Source: Diadema setosum
Lineage: Eukaryota > Echinodermata > Echinoidea > Diadematoida > Diadematidae
Assembly (NCBI GenBank): GCA_033980235.1
Contig: CM067059.1
Span: 14,081,600-14,145,599, forward strand
DNA length: 64,000 nt
Direction of reading: 5' to 3'
A program made the position numbers and the translations under genes. Each line of letters opens with the position of its first letter. The first letter of the stretch is position 1. Below are positions 14,340-25,337 of this stretch, piece after piece. The notes below the pieces were generated by a model. The model saw nothing but the letters and a program-made list of their open reading frames with translations. It did no database searches and was not told where the DNA came from.

Positions 14340-14433
14340 TACCCCAGACCCTTCCCCTGACCCTAACCCTAATCCTGAACCTAATCCTAACCCTAACCCA
14401 AACTCTAACCCTAAACCTAACCCTAACCCTAAG
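14340..14433. repeat. Interstitial telomere-like repeat (CCCTAA)n, degenerate
   Basis: About 15 degenerate copies of CCCTAA/CCTAAC reading toward the right. Just left lie the words CAATTACTTCCCGGACAATTACC, an imperfect doubling that may be the edge of a host element. No inverted flanks like those of the second telomere-like block are evident. Confidence 0.8.
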
Positions 14434-14459
14434 TACTCCAACCTTATCACTAATCAGCA

Positions 14460-15558
14460 TTTAGTCGGGGGACGTGAAATCGTAGTACATGTATCTTATT
14501 TAGAAGACAGTATTTAAGTACAGAATTCGGGAAAATGAGCAAAATGAAATTGAATAAGTATTGAGTGAGTGAACGGACCACGTCGACTGCATTGTTGCGA
14601 CGATGATTATGAAATCCACTTAACTGGCTTTTGATATTGTTTGTAATCATGGTTTCGGTAATTATAGAAACGACACCAGTGAACAGTGGCCACATAACCT
14701 TATTCTCCTCGTCAACAGGAGACCCACTGTGTTCAAACGTGCAACAACGTCGTAAACTATACGACTGACACCTTTCACTCACTCAAAGTTATATCCCATA
14801 TAAGCTATCTGGATTTAACCGTTAACGAAGTTGAATGAAGCATTCGTTGATTCCGGGGCTAAAATCTCTGAAAATCGCAAGAAAACAAACAACAATGATT
14901 ATTTCATGTACTTCTGATTCTAACTCGTGTACAAAATGCTGATTCAGTCTTTGAATTACATTTCCTGCTATATCAATCTCAGCAAGATGTGAATTGAGAA
15001 TGTTGAATTCCCTAAAGTCAGATACGCGTATAAATCCTTAATTAAATGATTAAAAAAGATCGTTACCTTTACTTCCCACTACGGAATCAAGTTGATTAGC
15101 TTACTGATAATACATTACTTTCAGACAAAATTATATACCTTCATTGTGTTCTCTAAAACGATGTCATCCGTTGCTTTCATATGCGTTTGAAATTTCTTTT
15201 GGCGCTTTTCAAAGTTGAAATCTAATTACATGTAGATTCTTTCTTAGATGTGCGTGTGTTTGCCTGAAGGTGTAAATGAGCAGTGACCGAATTTGAAAAT
15301 AACATGAACTTCTCGGCCAGTGAAGTTCAAGGTCATCAAACAAAATGAGCTCTCAACCTTTTCTGTGTCAGGGACTTTGGACCGTGCGTACAACACAATG
15401 TTTTTGGTTGTTGTTTGTTTTTAATAATCAGTACTCGCATACAAAGGGTTACGAGGTATATACATGGTCACTTCACTGAAAGCAGTGGTACATGAAAATA
15501 TTGTCGCACGTGTCAAAATCCGCTTCAAAAATGGTCGGCTCGTAACCACCCCTCCCCG

Positions 15559-15590
<32 letters not shown>

Positions 15591-16312
15591 GCAGAGAAGA
15601 ACATCACTCTTTTACTACCTAACTATCTGTATCAACACCGAGAACATCCAGAAAAGTGCTGGGCCTTAGAGTCTATTAAAGCACTATAGACTACGACATG
15701 CATCTCGAATCTCATCTTTTCCCTGTTTGAGGGCAGCCTATGATTCTGGTTGGTCCGTTCTATTACGTGTGAAAAAGTCAATTTTATAAAATGGGCTTTA
15801 GAATCTCTGCAATCTGATTGGTCAATATCATGCATTGATTTTTACTGATCCACACTCGGCCATACGTCCGGTAAAATCCGAATGCATGGCTCAAGCCTTC
15901 TATAGTATTGAAGGTGAACCAGACGCATGATGGGTAAAAAGGTTGCATTTCATGAATTTACAGGCCCATTTTATAAAACGAATAATGCACAGGCCTATTT
16001 CATGGATCAGTGAGAATTGGATGCTCTCGTTTAACTTTGGAAACAGTCTAAAACCCCCTCGCGGGGCTCGTGGGTTTACGCATCCAAGTCTCACCGATCC
16101 ACTTTGACCTGTGCAACATTTGTTATAATGTCATACACGACTCCCGTTTCGATAATGATCTGAGAATTTAAGAAAAAAAGTTCCATCTCTGCCATGAAAG
16201 TCTATACTCCAGGACATCGTATAGAGAATCAAACTAGAATGATGACTTTGAAGGAAATCCTTAAATTAAAATGTCTACAGAGACGTAGTTTGGAACTTCT
16301 GTTAAGTTTGTC

Positions 16313-16354
<42 letters not shown>

Positions 16355-17570
16355 GTATATTAATATGGAAAGGTCGATGGTGGGGTATGATAATCAATAA
16401 CTGGGAGGGCAACGTCTACACCTATTAGATGCGATTCGCATTTGAAAATTACCTATAAATCATTATATTTTGGGAGAAATATGAAAATGCAATCTTGGCT
16501 ATACTTGTATGTATCTACACTGCATACTTTAACGATCGCCATCAAATTCCGTGCGAGCAGAGCACTTGAACGAAGCGGACAACTGTTATTTCACGGGTCG
16601 CCTACATTGCCAGCCCGCATTCCATGTATTCTGTAATTCGCTGTGGAGAAAAGTAGGGTGATACATGTGGAACAAGTGTTAGTGTGGAGTACACGGGTCG
16701 CCGCCGCAGTCACAGAAGTGTTCTCACCAAAAAATCGGCGATAATGGAAAAAAGGAATACATCAAGCAACAGGGGTATGTATTTCAAAATTTCACGCTCT
16801 AACCACAAAATTTATAGCGGAAGATGTCATCAACCCTGCCCCCGCCTTCTCTCTCTTTCTCTTCACTTTTTTGAACATACATGAGATTTGTTTGTTTGCA
16901 CGATTTCGTGGCCAAAAATAGCTCCAAACATTCCCGCATGATTGCAGGCGCGAAGTGGCCTCTTAGCAATACTTAACGACTCGAACAAAAGACGAAGAAT
17001 GATCGTTGTTACCATTGTACTGGCGGTTTTTCCTTTCATGTCAAATTTTTTCCCATATATTCCTTTCACTACTTTTGTATATAAAGTAATATATCTTCTT
17101 CGAGATTGTCCTTATATTCTCCGTTGACAATATTTCACGGCGTTCCAAAGAGTGAATTGACTTGAAAAAAAGATAAGCAAATATACAAAACAATGAAATG
17201 GGAACAACAAAAAAAAAAAAAAAAAAAAAAAAAAAAACACTTCAGAAACACAATGGGTATGCATTACACTTTTATTTCCCCTTTCCACGTTTGCCTCTTC
17301 TGTCGTTATGTCTCTTTCGCCACTTTGTACTTTTTACGATTTTCTCATAAAATCATCCTTCCTTTCCATTCTGATTCCAAAATTTTAGAAGATTTACATA
17401 ATCACACAGCTATTATTTCTGTGTGGGTGCATATCAACATTGATTTCTTTGGTCAAACAGACCAACTGAAATTTTCAAATATCAAGTTCAGTACCGATGA
17501 ATTGACTGCATTAAGAATTGTGATAGCAGGAATCATAGCACATCTATGCGCTCAAAAGGTGAAACAGTGA
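14460..17570. other. Non-coding stretch with simple repeats and hairpins
   Basis: No gene recognised. It contains a poly-C/(CA)n run (15559-15590), a foldback with arms TTTTATAAAATGGGC (15784) and GCCCATTTTATAAAA (15963), a second foldback (GATCAGTGAGAATTGGATGC near 15998 against GCATCCAAGTCTCACCGATC near 16079), a (TG)n run (16312-16351) and poly-A (17211-17237). Confidence 0.5.
16312..16351. repeat. (TG)n microsatellite
   Basis: About 20 uninterrupted TG dinucleotides. Confidence 0.95.
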
Positions 17571-17596
17571 CACCATTTGGATCCCGGATTTGGATA

Positions 17597-18398
17597 TAAA
17601 GGCCCGGTCCCATTGCACTTACGGATGCAAAGAGGATGTAAAGCGTACAAAAAATCTTGCCATCCGTTGGAAAACGCTACGAATCCGCTGTGTACCCATC
17701 GCATACGTGTTTCATCCGCTCTATTCATCGAGCATCCGTCCACTGTGATTTCATCCGCGCAAAAAGTTTTAAGCTGCTTAAAATTTTTAGAACGGATGAA
17801 CTTTCCGCTGTGTACGATGTAAATCCGCGACATACGAGCAACAAACGTTGTATGTCCGTGCGGCATCCCTTAAACGTCCTCTGTATCCTCTCTGCATCCT
17901 CTGGGCATCCTCGCAACTCACATCCGCTGCAGCTAAAAACGGAAAGAGGGAGGAAAGATATGGTACGTGGAACGTCTTTACATCGTTAACAGCACGTTAA
18001 TAGAAAGGATGTAAGCGTATGCATCTCGTATATAAACCATTTCGAAAGCAACCCCTCTGCATCCGCTCTGCATCCGCTCTGCATCCACTCTGCATCCGCT
18101 TTTTCTGCTATGCGTCCGTTTCGCAATTATCTCCGGTAACCCCTTCGGAGCTGTCATCCCCTTCCATCCGCTTTCATCCGCTAGGCTTCCGATGAACATC
18201 CGTTTAACATCCCCGCTACATACTACCCACGTCCGTTCTATTTCCGTTCTGTTACCGCCAATTTTCGCCAATTTTCGCCAATTTTGTCAATTTCTGGAGC
18301 GGATGAAAGCGGATGAAGCCATCCCCGAAATTTTGCTCGTCCGCTGTGTCCTTTCTGCATACGCTTTGTGTCCGTCGGCCAGTGGGACCGGGCCTTTA
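17597..18398. mobile_element. Inverted-repeat element rich in ATCCGC motifs
   Basis: The ends are inverted: TAAAGGCCCGGTCCCATTG at the left and CAGTGGGACCGGGCCTTTA at the right (18-bp arms with one or two mismatches). The 0.8-kb interior is crowded with CATCCGC/GCGGATG words, including an 11-bp tandem GCATCCGCTCT repeated four times (18057-18102) and CGCCAATTTT repeated three times. No transposase frame is present, so it is non-autonomous. The ORFs drawn across it are repeat translation. Confidence 0.7.
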
Positions 18399-20695
18399 GA
18401 CGCAGAAATCCTGCAGTGCCACCTGTACGGTTTAAACAGCCCCTATACCAACGTATACTTTTTTTCTTCAGTAATATTCATTTAATTCCTATAAATACAC
18501 ATAAAAAAGCATTCATCTTGAATGAATGCAAACAACGTACAATCAGCAATGATTAATCAAACAAAAAACAATCAATCGGTACGTGACACTAAAATCATTA
18601 CATCATAAATTTTTACACAAACTTACACATGCACACACACACACACACACACTACTCCCCCTAGCCCACTCCCCCATGCAGTTCTAGGGTTCCCGCTTAC
18701 ATGTTAATCCTACACTTCAATAAATTATATTCAATCATGAAATTCCATAGTATATATTGATAGGGCCTACACACATATACACACACCCACGGACATTCAC
18801 GCAGCCACATTAATGTGGACTTACATCAAAGAGTCACGCTGACAAAATGTCTTTGGTTGATTTCTTTGATTGGTGAGTTTTTACATGAAAGGAAAGTCAG
18901 AAAAAAAAGACAAAAGGATTAGAAAACAGGCAGGGAAGGACAGGTTTGAATTTGATGAAGAACCCAGCAGAGGTTGACGATCGCGGAAGAGTTCACTCAA
19001 AGTCGAACAAGGAAAACATCAATACGTGTTTTTAAATGAGCTGTTATGAACTAAAAAATGACACATCAATGCCGGTTGATGAAAAGGGGAGCGGAGAGGA
19101 CATCAAAATGTGAGAAGAAAACAACATGGGTAAAGACGAGGACGGACAGAAGTTGGTATAGAGAAAGAAAGATAGGTCGAGAATTCAGAGTTGTTTATGC
19201 CAGTAGCAGCATTCTGGCGCAGTGTGTGCGTAGGAATGGCAAGGCGAGCGGCGTAATTCCACGGGGGAACGGTCTCCGTGGCGCCACTGCCTACCACGTG
19301 TCAATGTTTATTAGCATTCGACCAACCCCAGCAGGCGGTCTGCGTGGCGCGGCGTCCGCCCGACACGCTTTTACCAGGAATTCCACCCCTTCCCCCTTCG
19401 CGCTGGCATCCGCGCTGGCCCGCGAGCACACTGACGCTGCTGCGCTAGGCTCGCGGAGTCCCAAAACAACAACCCCAGCATCATCGCAGAGTTCAAACGG
19501 GCGGGGTAATGACAGTGTGTACGTGTAATACATAGCACCATCGACCTCTCCGCGAGGCGGTTAACCTTGTTGGCTTCCCCCTCTTCCCCATCCCTCCCTC
19601 CCACACCTGCGAATGTTAAGCTGATGTGTCAATGTAACTCGGGCTTCATTGGAGCTGGTACGGGATTGCCTTCTCCTGGCACATTCCACGGAGAACCCAT
19701 GAGTCGCTGCTACATCATTTTCGTCACGGACTAACGGATCTCGCCGTTGATGCGAGGAGGAGGAGGAGAGAGAAAAAAGGGGGATGGGGAGGAGGAGGAG
19801 GGGTAAATGATTGGGACAACTGTGTACAAGAAGGATTACATACTAGTATCTACTGCAGAACACAAATATGGTGAAAGAGCACGGAAGATGTAGGCGTACC
19901 ATAAAGTGATGAAAATAAAATTCTAACAAAATATGTATAGGCCTACTCGCCCCTCCGTTTACTGGGATTGCATAGTGCAGATGTTACCTCATCATCTTTT
20001 GCTTTGTTTTGTTTTGTGGAAGTACATCAAAATGAATCGGGAATATCACGTATTAATTCAAACTTTCCAACGGGAATATGAAAAAGCATGATTCGTGACA
20101 AAAAAAAAAAAAAAAAAAAACCTGAACAAAATGTGTTTTAATTAATAATTCCCTCTCAATCACCGTAGTTTCATCAAGATCAGCGTCATGCGACAGAAAT
20201 AAAACAATGAAGACACTCCCGATTACACAGAGAACTATAATGTATGAATGTATGTATGTATGTGTGTGTGTGTGCGTGTGTGTGTGTGTATGTTTATGTA
20301 ATAAATCCCCGGGAATAAATCTGGGTGAGCATCCGCGTTCTCGAGTAAATAATCTGCGAAATGGGATCTGGACTAAATAGAGTGCAAACCAATTGACACA
20401 GAAAGATATACGGCTAGCCGCAGTCTCAGTGACGAAAACAAAAAACGAGGCCATGATAACTAGGAGACCGGGAGACAGATAGACAAACAGACGGACAAAA
20501 TTAATAGACAGACTGGGAGAGGCCGGGCCGCAAAGATCACTTAAAGACATTTACCTACTTTTCCTTTCGGGTCGATTGAACATTTGCGATATAGAAGATA
20601 ATTATCATACTTTCAATGAGCTTGTTACGGAGTCGGGACAGAAATATTTACGTGTTACTTGACCCCACTCCGTTAGACTATGACCGAATATGACT

Positions 20696-20699
20696 TGAG

Positions 20700-20731
<32 letters not shown>

Positions 20732-20776
20732 GGAGGAGGAGGAGGAGGAGGAAGAGGAGGAGGAAGAGGAGGGGGG
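20696..20776. repeat. (GAG/GAA)n microsatellite
   Basis: About 80 bp of GAGGAG with GAA interruptions, ending in poly-G. Confidence 0.9.
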
Positions 20777-22324
20777 GGTAATGTGAGATTAGAAATCAGC
20801 GCGTGCTTGCCAATGGGCGACGGCGATAGATAGCGCGCTGGAGACGTTTTACGATGTCGTGGCGATACTTTATCTGGTGAGAGACGCCACCAGATAAGGA
20901 AAAGATGTAAGCAGTCGATGTCTCGAGCTGTTTTCGTGTCAACATTTCATCGGTCGTAATTCTTCGCGGAGACGTATCTCGCCCCAGCTGGCGACCAAGT
21001 GTTGCATCCGACCTGCCGCCATTCTCGACGGGGTCGCCGCAGTGGAAGAGAAGCCTGCCAAGTGGCCTAGCTTTTGGCCGATAGAATGCCTCTTTCCTCT
21101 TTGAGCCATAAAGTGCGCATGCCACGGGAAGAATTATGTTTGTTATTTTGCCGGGGTATACGATTTCACTTGAGATAATTAATCATCGAAGTCCGATGCG
21201 TATCTCCATCCCCCCCCCCCCCCTCCATTTTCCCCCGGACATTTTAATACAAGGCCTACTCCACACTAAACACATGATGTTGTTAATCACTCTACGGAAT
21301 GCATTCCACTGCATAACAAAAATTGGAAACGGGACGCTGGTCCGGTGAAGTTCGTGCGAAGACAGACTCAATCTATATCGCTATGCTAGAATCTTGCAGC
21401 TGGAACTGGTAAAAGGTTTGAATGAGATAAAATGATAGCACGGAAGAAAAAGATGACGAAGGAAGTTGCGGGGATGCTATACAACGACGGCGCCACTCTC
21501 GTGGTTTTGTCTGGAAGGCGCGATTAGGGGCCAAGGCAAAGACTCTGCCTTTGGGTACTCTAGCCCTCCTCCCCATGGATTAGCGCCTGCTTTTAGCTAA
21601 GCTGCCGTCGGGACCAGTCGAGCTGGTTTTCCGACACCACTTCTTTCATCGGGCCCAAGTTTTAGCCTCACGAATCGTGTTCGGCTAAATCCGCCGTCAC
21701 ACTGCAAAACTAAAACCCCTTTGCTCGTCTGACCCTTTGCTCACAGCCCAATGTCTCCCGTGGGTTGACAGCGGTTCGTTGCGTCGACAGACCCCATAAT
21801 CGCAGTGGACGTAATCGACATACCATCAGTTCGGGAACGTGGCTGTTGAGGCTATTTTCTCTCTCTTCTTCTCCTTCTCCCCCCTGCTTCCTTTCCCCTA
21901 TTTCGGGTATTTTTTTTTCTTCCGGACACATTTGGGACTCGTTTGAAATTGAGCAAGGTGACAGGCGAGCTGTGAACGGGATTTAACAGTGACAAATGGC
22001 TGGGTGTCAGAGGCGTAAACCGCGACGCTTCTCACGTCACAAAGCTGCATCTAGTCTGAGAGATCAGTCCTAAACCTGCTAAGTCAAAAGAAGGGCGCCT
22101 GCTCGAGCCTTTGAACACGTGTGAATATAACGGCACCAGGAAAAGAAGACTAAACCGGTGATGCGCGCGCTCTCCGCGCGGGCTGACAACCAAAGTCAAT
22201 TTGAATTCTCATGGTGACTCTGCGATGGATGGGACACCCCCTGTGTAACAGCAAACATTAATGGAGATGTCGTGTTCATATTGTTCACATCTAGAAAGTT
22301 GGAAGCAGGAGTGAATTTGGACTA

Positions 22325-22337
22325 TGTGTGTGTGAGT

Positions 22338-22373
<36 letters not shown>
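22325..22373. repeat. (GT)n microsatellite
   Basis: An interrupted GT run of about 48 bp. Confidence 0.9.
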
Positions 22374-22374
<1 letters not shown>

Positions 22375-23791
22375 TATTTTGGAAAGGGATGATCCTGGGT
22401 TAGCGAGAATGGAAAAGATGAGGATTGGTGTAAATCAAAATGATACATTAAACCTTAATCATTTTTGCCTCAGAGGAGAATGAATAAAATGTGAAATAAC
22501 GTGCAACTATTTTACCTCTTTTCCAAGATAAAATTGTATCGGACCTAAAGAAGCCATCTCCCCTCACACAACCTCACTCCCCCCCCCCCCCAAAAAAAAA
22601 AAAAAGATCGAGATCTCAACCTAGCACCACTTGGAGCACGAAGAAGCTACATGCACTGACAGAAATACATGTACTGCCGATAAGATGGATTATACCACAG
22701 TAGCATACAGTTGCACTCTTTCCCTCACAATCTCTGCTACCTCCTCAAAATTGCCATGGCTACCAGACAGTGCGGAAGAGAGGAGTGAAGAGGGGTACAA
22801 CATGGAAATATATATATGTGTATATAAAACATTTTGCAGAGAAAGAGACATACTGATAGAAGATGGAGAACAGAGCTTACATTGAAGCAAAGCCCTTGTT
22901 TTTCATGTGGGTAATGTTACGATGAATACCCTACTCTCATTATATCGACGAAGCATTTGCGTTTTTTTCGCCTTCGACTGACAATCACATATCTGCACCA
23001 ATATTATCACAACAAATTCATTTCCATACAAATCAAACCATCTGCAATATGCATTCTCCAAATGCTGAACATGGAGAGCATGTCCAATTAGGCGGCCAAG
23101 TGTTGATAAGATATCAAATTTCAAGTATGTCCTACACCAGGACTTTATTATTTACAATCTCTGTGGTTGACTGTGAAGGATGATAACACATTGAAACAAA
23201 AGACAAAATAGACTGGTTGCGATCACAACAGTAACCATATTGCATAAATACAGAAACAACAAGAAAGTATTTCAATCAGCTGCTGAAAATTGGCAAGATT
23301 TATAAGGCAAACGCTCTGCTTATCAACATACAAACAGTAGGTGATTCTGATTTGTCATTTGAAATACAAGGGATTCAGGGGGCAACTCAACCCCGACAAG
23401 CATATATCCAGTTGATGCAGAAAATATATGCATTCGGCTGTCCAAATTGCAACAATGTCCCCGAAAAAAGAAAGGAGAAAAGAAAGACACAAACAACTAA
23501 GAAATAGACTGAATGACAGATTTAGAGCACTTATCTTATAGCAGCCAACATCAACTTTAAGTAAATTGACATCAATGCTAAAATGAGGACTCCCCCTCTG
23601 GATACTGTGCCAAGAACCTGTACAAGTAACACGGCATAGCACACCAGCACTGATAACCTCAGGAAGTTGCACCCTAATAAATCACTGCATTCTCTAATCT
23701 TCACACCTCGCTTTCGAGTGTGAATGCAATTTATCTGCCAAATTCTTTTCTCCCAAGACGGGCAGACTACACTTTAAGATGACCCCTGTAA

Positions 23792-24114
23792 GAGGTCGTG
23801 GGAAGTAGGCCTATGTCTTGACCCTTGACACAGGAAGCACTTGAGCAATTGATCTGAGATCTATGCAGCTACCATTACATCAAAAATGAAAAAGAATCTT
23901 ATCTTATCACATGTTAGGCCATAGAGTTGCACTCTACTTTGTTCTGAACACACTGCACAACAATCGTTCTGCAGCAACACCTGAGGTTACAGCTGAAAAC
24001 TGTCACTATCTTAATATGTCGTCAAGTTACAGCGGTGGGTAAATTACTTTACGTTGTGAAAAACAATATTGCATAACTGCATGGTTTGACATAGGCCTAC
24101 TTCCCATGACCTCT
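23792..24114. repeat. Inverted repeat with 27-bp arms
   Basis: GAGGTCGTGGGAAGTAGGCC at 23793 continues to CTATGTC (23818). Its reverse complement, with one mismatch, lies at 24088-24113. The 270-bp interior shows no further symmetry. It may be the ends of a small inverted-repeat transposon inside the proposed MLH3 3' flank. Confidence 0.55.
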
Positions 24115-24391
24115 AGCTTTGACCTTTCAGTGATCCAACACACCATGAAAACTTGTGGGAAATCATCAAGAGGGAAACAATCAAGCCTTTTCCAAGCAAA
24201 TTATTGAAATTTCCTTTCTACCCCTTGTATGGAGTAAGTTGCAAATGTGTGTGTTTTTTTCTTCTTTTTTTTTAAGACACAGGAGTTTGTTCTTTGCAGT
24301 CACACACTAAATGCTCTGATAGGTTTGGGTGAAAAAAAGGATTCTTACTACCACTTCATAACATTCTTCTCATATCTGCAAAGTACAATTA

Positions 24392-24397
24392 TTTATT
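24392..24397 (-). terminator. Candidate MLH3 poly(A) signal
   Basis: AATAAA on the minus strand, the first canonical hexamer I find downstream of the proposed MLH3 stop, followed by a G/T-rich stretch. Its assignment depends on the last-exon call and is inferential. Confidence 0.3.
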
Positions 24398-24910
24398 CAG
24401 ACGTGGTGTTTGGGACTCATTAAACTGTGTCAGAAGCATTCAGAAGTTCACCAGTGTAGATGACAGGATATCATGCAATCAATCATTTTACTGCTACAAT
24501 GGCTGGTGGAATAACTTAAGGAATAATGTTTTACAGCATGAGAAAACTTGCAAATGGGGTTTTACTACCACAGAATACAATTCATGGTACCTAAAATCCT
24601 GAATACCACAGTCTTTACTCACAATCAGTCTCCACACTGAAAGAGTAATTACCCGCAATGTATTTAAACACAATCCTTGATGGCTTAATTTCTGGAAGGG
24701 ACATTGATCACTAATGTTTATCTTTGTGCCTATTGTAACTGCACTAGGACATTCAGACCTCACGTCAACAATAACAACAAAAAAACCCTAGTTTCAGCCT
24801 GGATTTGTCATTTACCAAAAGTAAAGAGAGTAATGACTTGTGTCATTCCCACTTCCTGTTCTTATTCTGCTATATTTGATTTGAATTCACCTTTCTGGTT
24901 ACCATAATGG

Positions 24911-24912
24911 CA

Positions 24913-24946
<34 letters not shown>
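24911..24946. repeat. (CA)n microsatellite
   Basis: An interrupted CA run of about 36 bp. Confidence 0.9.
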
Positions 24947-24948
<2 letters not shown>

Positions 24949-25247
24949 TCCACACACATACATAATCACTGCTCTAGACTAGACTGAGTAATTACAGTAA
25001 TCTGTCTCTTTTGTTTCATAACACCATTACATGAAAGACCTCTGACTGCAAAGAAATTCTGCTGCAGAAACACCCTGCATGTTAGCAGCACCATAAACAA
25101 TGTATATGGCACTTTATATTTTATGAGCAACTGAACTCTACATACATCCGGAAACTCAAGTGGAATCAAATCTGCAAGGAAGACCCTGGAGATATATACA
25201 GTTCTCCTTTTGAATCTGTGTAATATTTAACATCGCGTCATTCTCAC

Positions 25248-25337
25248 TCATGTGTCTGCATCAGGATTCCGTCTTCTCAGCTTCCACAGACGAGGCAGAG
25301 GAGGAGGAGGAGGAGGAAGAAGAGGAGTCAAAGTGGC
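25248..25337 (-). CDS. MLH3: Probable last coding exon of MLH3
   Basis: A strong acceptor (ttttatttcctcctgcag) precedes 25337, and the frame is open in the needed phase 0 for 29 codons to TGA at 25250-25248. The peptide begins ATLTPLL, runs through a proline stretch encoded by a CCT microsatellite, and ends [15 protein letters not shown]. The end resembles the conserved PNLTKLRKM tail of human MLH3 (P-x-L-x-K-L-R). Against it: the intron is 6.4 kb, much longer than the others, and the similarity is short. An AATAAA on this strand at 24397-24392 would give a 3' UTR of about 850 nt. Confidence 0.55.
   Translation of the reverse strand, partial: ATLTPLLPPPPPPLPRLWKLRRRNPDADT

Larger units (their letters stand above)
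18420..22900. other. Region without a recognised gene; two GC-richer patches
   Basis: Mostly non-coding. Patches at about 19190-19600 and 20800-22180 are richer in G+C and CpG than their surroundings and carry short frames with no family I know. They could be a promoter or first exon of an off-window gene. Microsatellites: (CA)n 18630-18652, (GAG)n 20696-20775, poly-C 21211-21222, (GT)n 22325-22372. Confidence 0.4.

Noticed and set aside
14340..14433. True chromosome end or fusion point
   Set aside because: The units are degenerate, short and embedded in ordinary sequence on both sides.
14239..14464. ORFs rich in RVRVR or LTLTL
   Set aside because: Translation of the telomere-like hexamer repeat.
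17578..18485. Several ORFs of 80-110 codons
   Set aside because: All fall inside the ATCCGC-rich inverted-repeat element and translate its repeats.
19058..19528. 156-codon plus-strand frame in GC-rich DNA
   Set aside because: High GC lowers stop frequency, and frames of similar length occur on the opposite strand; no family motif.
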